Made by a program: the position numbers and the translations under genes | Shown here: in pieces, positions 1 through 9,455 of the stretch | How the letters are laid out: each line of letters starts with the position of its first letter | How positions within the stretch are numbered: position 1 is the first letter of the stretch | Assembly (NCBI RefSeq): GCF_006543045.1 | Contig: NZ_RBZW01000014.1 | Coordinates: 1-64,000, forward strand | Direction: 5' to 3' | From: Salinadaptatus halalkaliphilus | Lineage (GTDB): Archaea > Halobacteriota > Halobacteria > Halobacteriales > Natrialbaceae | DNA: 64,000 nt | The notes under the pieces: generated by a model | Databases searched by the model: none | What the model saw: only the letters and a program-made list of their open reading frames with translations | What the model was told of the DNA's origin: nothing

Positions 1-547
1 CAGCAGAGTCGGGGGTATCGTCTTGCTCGCTTTGAGCAGTCGGCACAGACACACGCTTCGAGCATGTGCGTTCACCGACTACCCTTTCGGATACTGTCGT
101 CCGAGAGACGGGGTCTCTCGTGATCACGAAAATCGAAGATTTTCGAACGACCTCGTTACGTGGGCGGACAGGCCGCCTCCGAAGGACGGTTCGGAATCCG
201 CTCCGTTCCGACCTATTCCTACATCAGTGTAGGGCGGCCTGTCACTTAAACGCAACCGTTGGAAACTCGGGGCAGGCGTTTGAATGGCGGTACGTTTCCC
301 AGAGTGACGGCGCGTATCCACGCCGTGAACGACGTGGTATTGCGCCTGTTCAGCCTATAAACGAATCTGTTAAGGGGATTCTCCCACTCGAGTTACTGTG
401 AATGACGTGCTCGAGTCGCCGGTGCCGACGGCTGTCGGGATTGCGAATCGTGTTTGGACTCGAGTGCAGAGAGCGGAGTTGACACAGCGTTGCTATGAAA
501 ACTGCACTACCGGCGTTTCGATCTAAACGCCATCGACGGGACGACAG
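1..547. other. Non-coding leader region with clustered hairpins
   Basis: I find no convincing gene here; the open frames are low-complexity and Arg/Ser-rich. The stretch holds three clear inverted repeats. CGAGAGAC (102-109) pairs with GTCTCTCG (113-120). CGAAAATC (127-134) pairs with GATTTTCG (138-145). GACAGGCCGCC (167-177) pairs with GGCGGCCTGTC (233-243) around a loop of about 55 nt. The second half leads into the permease gene; only a weak TATA-like stretch (about 521-527) lies at the expected distance from its start. The hairpins could be the 3' end of an upstream gene, a decayed mobile-element end or a structured RNA. I cannot choose between these. Confidence 0.5.
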
Positions 548-2845
548 ATGAGTGGAAACGACGAAGAACTCGCGAAAGACCTCGGTCCGCTGGCCGCGCT
601 GACCATCGGCGTCGGGACGATGATCGGAGCCGGGATCTTCGTCCTGCCGGGTCCGGCCGTCGCCGACCTCGGTCCGCTGGCCGCGGGTGCGTTCGTCATC
701 GGCGGTGCCCTGGCCCTTCTGACGGCCCTTTCGGCCTCCGAACTGGGGACTGCGATGCCTGTCTCCGGCGGTGCATACTACTACGTAAACCGCGGGCTCG
801 GCCCGCTGTTTGGCTCCATCGCCGGTTGGGGCAACTGGATGGGGCTGGCTTTCGCCTCGGCGTTCTACATGTACGGCTTCGGCGAGTACGTCAACCAGTT
901 CGTCAGCGTCTCGGCACTGTCGCTTGGCCCCATCGGCCTCGAGTCGGCCCAGCTCATCGGACTGGTGGGGGCGGCGTTTTTCATCGCTATCAACTACGTC
1001 GGCGCCAAAGAAACCGGTCGGCTCCAGAACATCATCGTCATCACGCTTGTCGCTATTCTCGCCGTCTTTACCCTGTTCGGGCTCCTCAATGCCGATCTCG
1101 AGACGCTTCGGCCAGTCGCGCCGTTTGGCTACGCGGACCTGCTGCCGGTCACGGGACTCATCTTCGTCTCCTACCTCGGATTCGTCCAGATCACCTCGGT
1201 CGGTGAGGAGATCAAGAACCCGGGGAAGAACCTCCCGCGGGCGGTCATCGGTAGCGTCGTCATCGTCACCGTGATGTACGCGTTGATCTTGCTCGCAGTC
1301 CTCGCGGCCGTCGAAACGGACGTCGTCGCGAACAACGAGACGGCCGTCGTCGACGTCGCCCAGATGCTCATCGGACCGCTCGGTGCGGCGGCGCTGCTTT
1401 TCGGTGGCTTGCTCGCGACCGCCTCCTCGGCGAACGCCTCGATCATGGCGTCCTCGCGAATCAACTTCGCGATGGGCCGGGACAAACTCGTCACGCCGAA
1501 GATCAACGAGATTCACTCTCGCTTTGGGACCCCCTACCGTGCAATCGCGATAACGGGTGCACTCATTCTGGTGTTTATCGCACTCGGGAACCTCGAGATA
1601 CTTGCGACGGCCGGCAGCGTCTTGCACCTGATCGTCTACGGTCTGTTGAACCTCGCGCTGATCGTCTTTCGGGAGGCCGAGCCGGCGGGATACGACCCGG
1701 ACTTCGAAGTCCCGCTCTACCCCGTCGTCCCGATTCTCGGCGCGGTCTTCTCGTTCGCGCTGATCGCCTTCATCGAACCGATCGTCATCCTGCTCTCGTT
1801 CGGCTTCGTGCTCTTTGGCGTCGTCTGGTATCTCGGCTACGCACGCGCGGAGATCGAATCGCGGGGCGTCCTCGCACAGTACGTCCTCGACCGTTCCGAG
1901 GAACTACCCGACGCCGCGGTGTCGGCGACAACGTCTGTCCAGCCCGAAGGCGGCGACTACCGCGTGATGGTGCCACTTGCAAATCCGGCCACCCAGCAAC
2001 ACCTCATCACGCTCGCCTCAGCCATCGCCGACCATCACGACGGCACCGTCGTCGCAGTCAACATCGAGCAGGTCCCCGACCAGACCACCCTCGAGGCCGC
2101 CCGGAAACAGGAAGAACACGAGGCAGCGTCGCATCTGCTCGAGCAGGCACAGACCGACGCCGAGACCTACGGCGTCGACATCGAAACCCACGTCGTGCTC
2201 TCACACCGCGGCGTCGAGGAGATCTTCGACGCCACGACACGCTACGGCGCCGACGTCTGTCTGATGGGCTGGGGGCCGGACTCCCACGGCACTGCCGGCC
2301 GCATCGAGCCGACGTTCGACGAACTCGCCCAGTCGCTGCCGTGTGACTTCCTCGTCTTCCGCGATCGCGGGTTCGATCCCTCGAACGTGTTGCTGCCGAC
2401 GGCCGGCGGTCCGGACTCGGAACTCGCCGCTGCCGTCGCACGCACGCTGCAAGCACAGTTCGACACCGAGGTAACGCTGTTGCACGTCGCCGAGGATCTC
2501 GAGGAGGGCGAACGATTCCTCGAGAACTGGGCTACAGAACACGGTCTCGAGGACGCAATCTGCCGGGTCGAGACCGGCGATGTCCAGCGCAATATCGCGG
2601 CAGCCGCCGAAGACGCCTCGCTCGTCCTCATCGGTGCGACCGAGAAGGGCGTCCTCTCCCGGATCGTTCGGGGCTCGCTCATTCTCGACGTCCTCGAGGA
2701 GGTCGAGTGTTCGGTGTTGCTCACGGAGAAACGTCACGAACGGACGCTTCGGGAACGAATCTTCGGAACAGGAACTGACGCTGGTGAGGGTGCGACTGGC
2801 GTGACGCCGACGGCGGCGTCCCCCGGGCCAGCAGACGACGAGTAG
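548..2845 (+). CDS. APC-superfamily amino acid permease fused to two UspA domains
   Basis: Predicted membrane importer of amino acids. The first ~430 residues form the APC-type transmembrane core, starting with the characteristic GVGTMIGAGIFVLPG segment. The C-terminal ~300 residues are cytoplasmic and contain two universal-stress-protein domains, from about residue 468 and from about 613 (SNVLLPTAGGPDSE). Usp domains bind nucleotides in other proteins, so the tail may couple transport to energy or stress state; that is inference. The 765-residue length fits haloarchaeal permease-Usp fusions and is well above a bare APC carrier (~450). The ATG start gives MSGNDEELAKDLGPLAAL, closely matching the start of the paralogue at 3034. 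The substrate cannot be read from the sequence. Confidence 0.9.
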   Translation: MSGNDEELAKDLGPLAALTIGVGTMIGAGIFVLPGPAVADLGPLAAGAFVIGGALALLTALSASELGTAMPVSGGAYYYVNRGLGPLFGSIAGWGNWMGLAFASAFYMYGFGEYVNQFVSVSALSLGPIGLESAQLIGLVGAAFFIAINYVGAKETGRLQNIIVITLVAILAVFTLFGLLNADLETLRPVAPFGYADLLPVTGLIFVSYLGFVQITSVGEEIKNPGKNLPRAVIGSVVIVTVMYALILLAVLAAVETDVVANNETAVVDVAQMLIGPLGAAALLFGGLLATASSANASIMASSRINFAMGRDKLVTPKINEIHSRFGTPYRAIAITGALILVFIALGNLEILATAGSVLHLIVYGLLNLALIVFREAEPAGYDPDFEVPLYPVVPILGAVFSFALIAFIEPIVILLSFGFVLFGVVWYLGYARAEIESRGVLAQYVLDRSEELPDAAVSATTSVQPEGGDYRVMVPLANPATQQHLITLASAIADHHDGTVVAVNIEQVPDQTTLEAARKQEEHEAASHLLEQAQTDAETYGVDIETHVVLSHRGVEEIFDATTRYGADVCLMGWGPDSHGTAGRIEPTFDELAQSLPCDFLVFRDRGFDPSNVLLPTAGGPDSELAAAVARTLQAQFDTEVTLLHVAEDLEEGERFLENWATEHGLEDAICRVETGDVQRNIAAAAEDASLVLIGATEKGVLSRIVRGSLILDVLEEVECSVLLTEKRHERTLRERIFGTGTDAGEGATGVTPTAASPGPADDE

Positions 2846-3033
2846 GACCCGACGCCTGTGACGCCGCGAGTTCGGAATACGAACTCAGTCGCAGTTTCGG
2901 TTTTCATCGAACAAATTAAGTCCGAGTAAGATTCGGTATGCGTATGAGCGTTTTCGAGAGAGCGACACGTATCGCGTCCGTCTCGATATCTCGTCGATCG
3001 ACCGCAAGCGACCGTCTCGGTGGGTGACCAGCA

Positions 3034-5376
3034 ATGAGTGACAAGGAACTCGCCAAAGACCTCGGCCTCGTTTCGGCGTTAGCGGTCGGTATCGGGACGA
3101 TGATCGGCGCGGGTATCTTCGTCCTCCCCGGCATCGCCGCACAGCAAGCGGGGCCGGCCGTCGTCCTCTCGTTCATTATCGGCGGCATGATCGCCATGAT
3201 AAACGCCTTCTCGGTGAGCGAACTCGGGACGGCGATGCCGAAAGCCGGCGGCGCCTACTACTACATCAACCGCGCGCTCGGACCGCTGTTTGGCTCTATC
3301 TCGGGGATGGGCGACTGGATCGGACTGGCGTTTGCGAGCGCGTTCTACGCCATCGGCTTTGGCGGCTACCTCGCGGACCTGCTCGACGGAACCGTCGTCA
3401 CGCTCCCGCTTCTCGGTGAACTCGCGCTTCTCCCGACCGTCGTGATCGGCCCGCTCGTGCTCAGCGATATTCAGATCGGTGCCGTCATCGCCGGCATCGC
3501 CTTCGTCGGCGTCAACTACATCGGCGCGAAAGAAACCGGCGGCATCCAGACCGCGATCGTCACCATCCTGCTGGGGCTGTTGACGATCTTCGCGATCGTC
3601 GGCTTCTTCTCGTTTGACTGGAGCACCGTCGCCGTCGACGGCGGGTACACCCCCGAAGGCACCGGCGCCATCCTCCCCGGCGCGGCGCTGGTCTTCGTCT
3701 CCTATCTCGGCTACGCGAAGATCGCGACGATCGGCGAGGAACTCAAGAATCCCGGGCGGAATCTCCCCATCGCGATCATCGGCAGCGTCGGCATCGTGAT
3801 GGTCATCTACACGATCCTCGTCGGCCTCCTGATGGGGCTGATCCCCCACGAGGAGTTCTTCCTCGAGACCGTCGAGAACGCGCCGATGACCTACGCCGCC
3901 GAAATCGTCTTCGACTACCAGCTTCCGGTCGCCGGCTTCGAAATCCCGCTGCTCAGCGCCGGCGTCACCTCGATCACGATCGCGGCGTTGCTCGCGACCG
4001 CATCGAGTGCGAACGCCTCGATTCTCGCGTCGGCCCGGATCAACTTCGCGATGGGCCGAGACAAGATCGTCACGCCGGCGCTCAACGAGATCCACCCCCG
4101 ATTCGCGACGCCGTATCGATCGATCGCCGTCACCGGCTTCATGATCCTCGCGTTCATCGTCGCGCTGGGCGAGACCGTCGAGATCCTCTCGAGTGCGGCC
4201 AGCATCCTCCATCTCGTCGTCTACGCGTTGATCAACGCCTCGCTGATCGTCTTTCGCGAGACGAATCCGCCGGAGTACGATCCCGACTTCGAGGTGCCGT
4301 TCTATCCGTACCTGCCGATCGCCGGCTTCGTCCTCTCGCTCGCGCTGATCTACTTCATGGACACCCTCGCGACCGCGATCGCCGGCGCCTTCGTCGTCTT
4401 CGCGGTCGCCTGGTACTTCTGGTACGCCCGCACCGAGACCGAACTCGAGGGAATCCTCGGCTCGTACATCCTCGATCGCTCGAGCGAGATGCCCGACGTG
4501 GCCGTCACCGCCGCGAGTGCGGTTCGTCCCTCCGGCGGCGACGAACACACGGTCGTCGTTCCGGTATCGAACCCACGCACCGAGTCGAACCTGCTCTCGC
4601 TCGCAAGCGCCGTCGCAAAGGCCAACGACGGCGTCGTCAAGGCCGTCCACATCGTCGAGGTGCCCGACCAGACGCCCCTCGAGGAGGGCTCCGAACACAT
4701 CCGACGGATCGACGAGGAGTCCCAGCAACTCATGAACCAGGTTCGGGAGAGTACCGAGACCCTCGACGTCCCGGTCGACGTAACGACCGTCGCTTCCCAC
4801 CGCGGCTTCGAAGAGCTATTCGACGTCGCGCGGCGGGAGCAGGCAAACACCGTCGTCATGGGCTGGGGGCCGGGCCGACCGTGGTCCGCCGGTCGCGCCG
4901 AGCGCCCGTTGGACGAACTCACCCACGACCTGCCCTGTGACTTCCTCGTCTTCGACGACCAGGGCCTCGAGACCGACCGCGTGCTCGTCCCGACTGCCGG
5001 CGGTCCCGACTCCGATCTGAGCGCCGAGGTCGCACGGGATATGCGCGAGCAACTCGGCTCCGAGATCACGCTGTTGCACGTCGTCGACGACGAGAGCGAG
5101 CGCGAGGCGGGCGAACGGTTCCTCACCGAATGGGCCGCCGATCGCGACCTCGCAGACGCCGAGATTCGGATCGGCACTGGCGATGTCGAGACGGCCATCG
5201 CCGACGCGGCCGCCGACCACTCGCTGCTGGTCATCGGGGCGACAGAACGCGGTCTCCTCTCGCGACTGCTTCGGGGCTCGCTGGCCTACGACATCGTGCG
5301 CGAGGTCGACTGTTCGGTTATCCTCGCCGAACGCCCGACCTCGCGGTCGCTCCGGGAGCGGCTGTTCGGCCGATAG
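3034..5376 (+). CDS. APC-superfamily amino acid permease fused to two UspA domains (paralogue)
   Basis: Second copy of the permease-Usp architecture, 780 residues, 188 bp downstream of the first and in the same direction. The transmembrane core opens with GIGTMIGAGIFVLPG and keeps the conserved loop ATASSANASILASARINFAM. The Usp domains begin near residues 501 (HTVVVPVSNPRTE) and 648 (DRVLVPTAGGPDSD). Sequence similarity runs the full length, so this looks like tandem duplication. This copy has longer extracytoplasmic loops, for example around residues 110-150 and 270-300, which may reflect a different substrate. The 188-bp gap could hold its own promoter. It ends about 255 bp before nop5. 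Confidence 0.9.
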   Translation: MSDKELAKDLGLVSALAVGIGTMIGAGIFVLPGIAAQQAGPAVVLSFIIGGMIAMINAFSVSELGTAMPKAGGAYYYINRALGPLFGSISGMGDWIGLAFASAFYAIGFGGYLADLLDGTVVTLPLLGELALLPTVVIGPLVLSDIQIGAVIAGIAFVGVNYIGAKETGGIQTAIVTILLGLLTIFAIVGFFSFDWSTVAVDGGYTPEGTGAILPGAALVFVSYLGYAKIATIGEELKNPGRNLPIAIIGSVGIVMVIYTILVGLLMGLIPHEEFFLETVENAPMTYAAEIVFDYQLPVAGFEIPLLSAGVTSITIAALLATASSANASILASARINFAMGRDKIVTPALNEIHPRFATPYRSIAVTGFMILAFIVALGETVEILSSAASILHLVVYALINASLIVFRETNPPEYDPDFEVPFYPYLPIAGFVLSLALIYFMDTLATAIAGAFVVFAVAWYFWYARTETELEGILGSYILDRSSEMPDVAVTAASAVRPSGGDEHTVVVPVSNPRTESNLLSLASAVAKANDGVVKAVHIVEVPDQTPLEEGSEHIRRIDEESQQLMNQVRESTETLDVPVDVTTVASHRGFEELFDVARREQANTVVMGWGPGRPWSAGRAERPLDELTHDLPCDFLVFDDQGLETDRVLVPTAGGPDSDLSAEVARDMREQLGSEITLLHVVDDESEREAGERFLTEWAADRDLADAEIRIGTGDVETAIADAAADHSLLVIGATERGLLSRLLRGSLAYDIVREVDCSVILAERPTSRSLRERLFGR

Positions 5377-5631
5377 CGTCCTCCTCAAGCCGTCGCTTCG
5401 AGGATTGCGGGGCGCTCTGTGACCCGTCCGTGCCCGACTCCGCCCGTTACTCGGCTCGGTCCTGTTGGCGACGCTCAAAGCCGTCCTCGAAGTGTTCGGG
5501 GACGTGTACGATCCAGACACGGAAATCGGTCAGTAGCCGCGCCAGCGATCGCACCCGTGTCGGTCCAGACGACGGCCGTTCGCTCGTCGTTTCGGGAACG
5601 CATTTACAACCACGGCGTCTACCGGATCGTA

Positions 5632-6555
5632 ATGACCGACGAGAGCGACACCGCCACAGCAGGCTGGTTTTCCGATCTGGACCCGAGTGATCTCGAGGGT
5701 GCCACTGCCGCAGTTCTCGAGGGGCGGCGCGAACGGCCCGCAGACTGGCCGACGCTTGCCGTCGACGCCGGGTTCGCCGACGACGAGAGCGCGTACTACG
5801 ATCGCCTCCACGAGGCGACCACGGCAGCGACTCGCGGGGCCGTTCGCGAGCGCGAGGCGGCCGATGACCGTCAACTCGTTCACGCGATTCGGGCGATGGA
5901 CGACTGTGAGCGCACGAGCAACGAACTCGCCGAACGCCTGGCCGAGTGGGGCGGGACCGTCGACCCCAACGCCGGCACCGGCCTCGAGTACGCACGCGAG
6001 CTCACGACCCGCGACACCGACGGCGACGCTCGGCCGGACGACGCGACGGCCGGCGGCCCGCGACTCCAGTCACTCGCCGAGCGCGTCGTTTCCCTCGCCG
6101 ACGAAGCAGACGAGCTTCGGGAGTACGTCGAACGTGAAACGCCGACGATCGCGCCCAACCTCGCCGCGCTCGCCGGTCCGGTGCTCGCCGCCCGGCTGAT
6201 CTCGCTGGCCGGCGGCCTCGAGGAACTGGCCAAGAAACCGAGCGGGACGGTACAGGTACTCGGCGCCGAGGACGCGCTGTTTGCCCACCTTCGGGGCCAC
6301 GCCCCCTCGCCGAAACACGGGATCATCTACGTCCACGATGCCGTCCGCGGCACCCATCCCGACGAACGAGGATCGGCGGCCCGAGCCCTTGCCGGCAAAC
6401 TCGCCATCGCCGCCCGCGTCGATCACTACAGCGGCGACCGCCGACCCGAACTCGAGGCCGAACTCGCCCAGCGCATCGAGACGATTCAGGCCCGCACGGA
6501 CGACGAGACGACCAAATCCGACACCAGCGAGCGTAACGGTGGTTCCGATGCGTGA
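5632..6555 (+). CDS. nop5: Nop5/Nop56-family C/D box RNP core protein
   Basis: Scaffold of the archaeal box C/D sRNP, which guides 2'-O-methylation of rRNA and tRNA; it bridges L7Ae-bound sRNA and fibrillarin. The Nop domain lies at about residues 175-270 and includes NLAALAGPVLAARLISLAGG and a GIIYVHDAV segment. An acidic coiled-coil region precedes it. The open frame extends upstream to 5419, but I choose ATG 5632 (MTDESDTATAGWF) because the upstream part is Arg/Pro-rich and not family-like. The product is 307 residues. It overlaps the fibrillarin gene by 8 bp, which supports translational coupling of the two partners. Confidence 0.92.
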   Translation: MTDESDTATAGWFSDLDPSDLEGATAAVLEGRRERPADWPTLAVDAGFADDESAYYDRLHEATTAATRGAVREREAADDRQLVHAIRAMDDCERTSNELAERLAEWGGTVDPNAGTGLEYARELTTRDTDGDARPDDATAGGPRLQSLAERVVSLADEADELREYVERETPTIAPNLAALAGPVLAARLISLAGGLEELAKKPSGTVQVLGAEDALFAHLRGHAPSPKHGIIYVHDAVRGTHPDERGSAARALAGKLAIAARVDHYSGDRRPELEAELAQRIETIQARTDDETTKSDTSERNGGSDA

Positions 6556-7195
6556 GGACGAACGGCTCCCGACGGGCGTCGACCGCCACACCTTCGGCGA
6601 CGACGAGCATCTCGCAACGCGCGGTGAGCCGGTCTACGGCGAGCAGACCGACGGCGAGTGGCGTGCCTGGAACCCCACCCGCTCGAAACTCGGCGCGATG
6701 CTCGAGTTGGGGATGGACACCGGCCTCGCAGGCGGTGCCGAGGAAACCGTGCTCTATCTGGGTGCCGCAAGCGGAACGACCGTCAGCCACGTTGCCGACT
6801 TCGCGGGGCCGACCTACGCCGTCGAGTTCGCACCCAGACCGACGCGCGATCTGCTCGCGGTCGCCGACTCGCGACCGCGGCTGTTTCCGCTACTCGCCGA
6901 CGCTCGCAAACCCGAAACGTACGCCCACGTCGTCGAGTCTGACATCGACGTGCTCGTTCAGGATGTCGCGACCCGCGGGCAGGCACGCGTCGCCCTCGAG
7001 AACCGACGCTTCCTCGCCGACGACGGCCGGCTGCTACTCGCCGTGAAGGCCCGAAGCGAGGACGTGACACGCGAGCCGGGCGAGGTGTTCGCCGACGTGC
7101 GCGAAGAACTCGCAACCGGCTACGAGGTCCTCGAGACGCGACGGCTCGAAGACTACCACGCGGATCATCTCGGGGTCGTCGCTCGCCCCGAATAG
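6548..7195 (+). CDS. flpA: Fibrillarin-like rRNA/tRNA 2'-O-methyltransferase
   Basis: Catalytic subunit of the box C/D sRNP, transferring methyl from S-adenosylmethionine to ribose 2'-OH. The SAM-binding loop is seen near residue 68 (VLYLGAASGTTVSHVAD), followed by YAVEFAPRPTRDL and DVLVQDVATRGQA typical of archaeal fibrillarins. The ATG at 6548 lies inside the end of nop5 and gives 215 residues, close to the usual archaeal length. The open frame extends further upstream but overlaps nop5 extensively, so the internal start is preferred. It is followed by a hairpin and a convergent gene. Confidence 0.93.
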   Translation: MREDERLPTGVDRHTFGDDEHLATRGEPVYGEQTDGEWRAWNPTRSKLGAMLELGMDTGLAGGAEETVLYLGAASGTTVSHVADFAGPTYAVEFAPRPTRDLLAVADSRPRLFPLLADARKPETYAHVVESDIDVLVQDVATRGQARVALENRRFLADDGRLLLAVKARSEDVTREPGEVFADVREELATGYEVLETRRLEDYHADHLGVVARPE

Positions 7196-7198
7196 GAG

Positions 7199-7228
7199 GA
7201 ATCGAACTCGAGAGATTCGGTTCGATTC
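7199..7228. terminator. Candidate bidirectional hairpin between convergent genes
   Basis: A perfect 9-bp stem, GAATCGAAC (7199-7207) with GTTCGATTC (7220-7228), sits just after the fibrillarin stop codon and before the stop of the convergent lipoprotein gene. There is no long T-run, so a terminator role is inferred from position and symmetry. Confidence 0.4.
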
Positions 7229-7260
7229 TGTCTCTGCTGCAGTGGGGCCCGTGATGGATT

Positions 7261-8565
7261 CTACGGCCCGTCGACGACGAACTCGTCGGCGAGCTCTCGA
7301 GGCGTGACGAGCTCGAGGTCGCCGGTTTCCCGCAGCTGGGCGAGGCGTGTGGCCATCGCCTCGAGTGCCTCGGCGTCGTCTTCGTCCATCTCGTAGAAGA
7401 CGATCGTCGTGATACCGCCGTGTTCGGCCGTCCACTCGAGTGCGTCGGTCAGCTGCTCGGCCGACAGGTTCCGCCGATCGACGCCGCCCGAGATCCGTGG
7501 CAGGGTGAGATGGTTGCTTGCGTAGCCGTGAGACCGGTTGCGATCCCCGAAGCCGAGGTCGTAGTGGTCGCCGACGAGCTCGAGCATCCGTCCGTCGAAC
7601 CGCCCGCCCGGGAACCCGAAGTATCGCGCGTCGTCGTAACCCCGCTCGGCGAACCACTCCAGCGGGGAGCGAATATCGGTCTCGAGCCGGTCGGGGTCGA
7701 CCTCGTGGAGGTGCCGGTGGCGGGCGCCGACGGTGCCAAGCGTCCAGCCGGCGTCGGCCAACTCGGCGACCTGAGCCTCGGTCATGCGGTCGCCAGCGAC
7801 GCCGTCGGTCCCGCGGATCCGCGCGGTGGCCAGAAACGTCGACGCCGTGAGATCGTGCGCCGAGAGGATCGGATACGCCAGCGTGTAATCCGTCTCGAAC
7901 CCGCCCTGGAACTGGATCTGAACGCGCCCCTGCTCGACGCGCGGAACGAAGTGAAGGTCGTCGATCCGGAGCGTCCGTGCGGCGCCGCCGGTCCACTGGA
8001 GGATCTGAATCTCGGTGATCGTCCCCAGATCGGGATCGCCGCTGACGGCCGTGTGTCCGAAGTTCCGCCTGACGAACGGCTGGCCCTCGCGAACGTGTTG
8101 GCGATACTGGCGGTAGTCGCCGCTCGCGTCCCGCAGCCGGATCAGCGGGTTTCCGACGCTGTCGGTCTCGAGGGCCAGTCCGGGAACGACTGCCCGGACG
8201 TCGATCGGCTCGGCCAGTTCACGCGCGATCCGAACCTGCTGTGTACCCTCGGCGGCGACGATTCGGGCCGATTGTGAGCCGAGGGCAGCGTGTTCGCGAT
8301 CCGCCTCGAGGGTCCCGGCGATGGGGTCCCACAACTCCAGCCGTTCGAAGTCGTCGAAGGTGCCACGCAGCGACGAGTCGTCCCGGGGCTCGTGGTCGTC
8401 TTCGTCCGCGGGGTCGCCGTCGGATTCACCGGGTTGGTCCGTCTCCCCTCCTCCGGTGTCGGTACCACCGTCGGTTTCGTTGGACGTTGCGTCGGGAGTC
8501 GCGCCTGTACAGCCGGCGAGGGTGCTTCCGGCGATCGCCGCTGCGAGATAGGACCGTCGTTTCAT
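7261..8565 (-). CDS. Polysaccharide-deacetylase-fold lipoprotein with degenerate active site
   Basis: Predicted exported lipoprotein: basic start MKRRSYLAAAIAGSTLAGC with lipobox Cys19, then a Ser/Thr/Asp/Gly-rich linker to about residue 65. Residues ~70-205 resemble a beta-sandwich, possibly carbohydrate-binding. Residues ~215-430 resemble a NodB fold (STFLATARI, the DPDRLETDI helix, YFGFPGGRFDGRMLEL). Key catalytic positions are changed. The usual FDDG motif reads FQGG at 219-222, and the usual SHTxxH motif reads TVGARH at 278-283, so the first metal His is lost and only the second aligns with His283. It probably binds rather than deacetylates glycans, but that is inference. The flanking genes are unrelated. 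Confidence 0.8.
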   Translation of the reverse strand: MKRRSYLAAAIAGSTLAGCTGATPDATSNETDGGTDTGGGETDQPGESDGDPADEDDHEPRDDSSLRGTFDDFERLELWDPIAGTLEADREHAALGSQSARIVAAEGTQQVRIARELAEPIDVRAVVPGLALETDSVGNPLIRLRDASGDYRQYRQHVREGQPFVRRNFGHTAVSGDPDLGTITEIQILQWTGGAARTLRIDDLHFVPRVEQGRVQIQFQGGFETDYTLAYPILSAHDLTASTFLATARIRGTDGVAGDRMTEAQVAELADAGWTLGTVGARHRHLHEVDPDRLETDIRSPLEWFAERGYDDARYFGFPGGRFDGRMLELVGDHYDLGFGDRNRSHGYASNHLTLPRISGGVDRRNLSAEQLTDALEWTAEHGGITTIVFYEMDEDDAEALEAMATRLAQLRETGDLELVTPRELADEFVVDGP

Positions 8566-8888
8566 GGACGTGACGCCGGCACGGAATCCGCCGTGGCCCC
8601 TTGTTATGGGCCTGCTTGGCGACGCAACGACATTCCTCGCGAGCTGTCGACCGTGACTAGGGATTCCGGTTCGGACGACAGACGTGTCGACGACGGACTC
8701 ACTCGGCAGATACTAGCACACAGCGCCCGTCACGCTCGTCGGCTTCTGCAGGGGACTCGTACAGAAGGTCAGTCCGTGCTTTCTCGAGACACGGCTCGAG
8801 TTACCAGCGGAATCCGACTCCTACACCCCGTATCGACGGCCTATCGACGCGTCGTTCGAACGGCGGTCGCGTCGATGACGGGTGACAG
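8566..8888. other. Intergenic stretch, nothing recognised
   Basis: About 320 bp between the divergent start of the deacetylase-like lipoprotein and the 3' end of the frameshifted STAS-like gene. The reading frames here are shadows of neighbouring genes. No tRNA, repeat or convincing promoter beyond the expected upstream region of the lipoprotein gene was seen. Confidence 0.4.
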
Positions 8889-9286
8889 TTACCCGTCGCT
8901 TGCCCACGAGAGTGCCGCCTCGAGGTCGCCGAAACTCTCCACTTCGGCGTCGGGAACCGACACCTGCGATTTGACCGCCATCGCGGTGATTCCGTCCGAG
9001 ACGAACCCGATCCGTCGACGCCCGTGTACGCGCCGTTTTCCGACCACGCCTCGCCCATGTACTCCTGGGTCTCCTTCGGGAGGCTCGTCTCGTCGCCGAA
9101 GACCGCAAGCGTCGCGTCGATGTCGTCGCGACTGCCGCGCCCACGATAGTGATCGCTCGCCGCCTCGAGGTCTTCGTCGGCGAATCCTCGCCACCCCTTC
9201 ATGAACCAGATACCGACGCCGTTTCGCAGCTCGAAGTCCCACTCGTACTGACTCGGATTCGGAAGCCCGCTCGAGGACGAAGTCAT
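8889..9286 (-). pseudogene. Frameshifted STAS-like small protein gene
   Basis: The 5' half reads MTSSSSGLPNPSQYEWDFEL through AWSENGAYTGVD in one frame. The 3' half reads RIGFVSDGITAMAVKSQ to ALSWASDG in the -1 frame. Inserting a single base between 9013 and 9014 (restoring GAC CGG) joins them into one 132-residue protein. The layout (GFVSDGITAMAVKSQVSVPDAEVESFGDLEAALSWA) resembles haloarchaeal STAS/SpoIIAA-like proteins, though I hold that assignment loosely. The start ATG is at 9286. The break could be a real inactivating deletion or a sequencing error in a G/C run. Confidence 0.65.
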
Positions 9287-9455
9287 ATCTGCCGATTGGC
9301 TGCTCCGGTCATAAACGCTGTTCCCAACGCCGGCCAGTGGGACACACGTCGGTTGCGATCGAGGCTGCGAGCAGGTGACTCGGGCGACGGCCACGAGGCG
9401 GTCGAACCGGCCGACTCCAAATCGTATTTACAGTCGGCGTCGAAACCCTCACACG

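Noticed and set aside
350-1627. Long minus-strand open frame opposite the first permease
   Set aside because: Arg/Asp-rich with no family pattern; it is the high-GC shadow of the permease gene on the other strand.
5445-5537. Short frame ending in LLATLKAVLEVFGDVYDPDTEIGQ upstream of nop5
   Set aside because: No clear start codon and a stop just upstream; it may be a remnant but the evidence is too thin.
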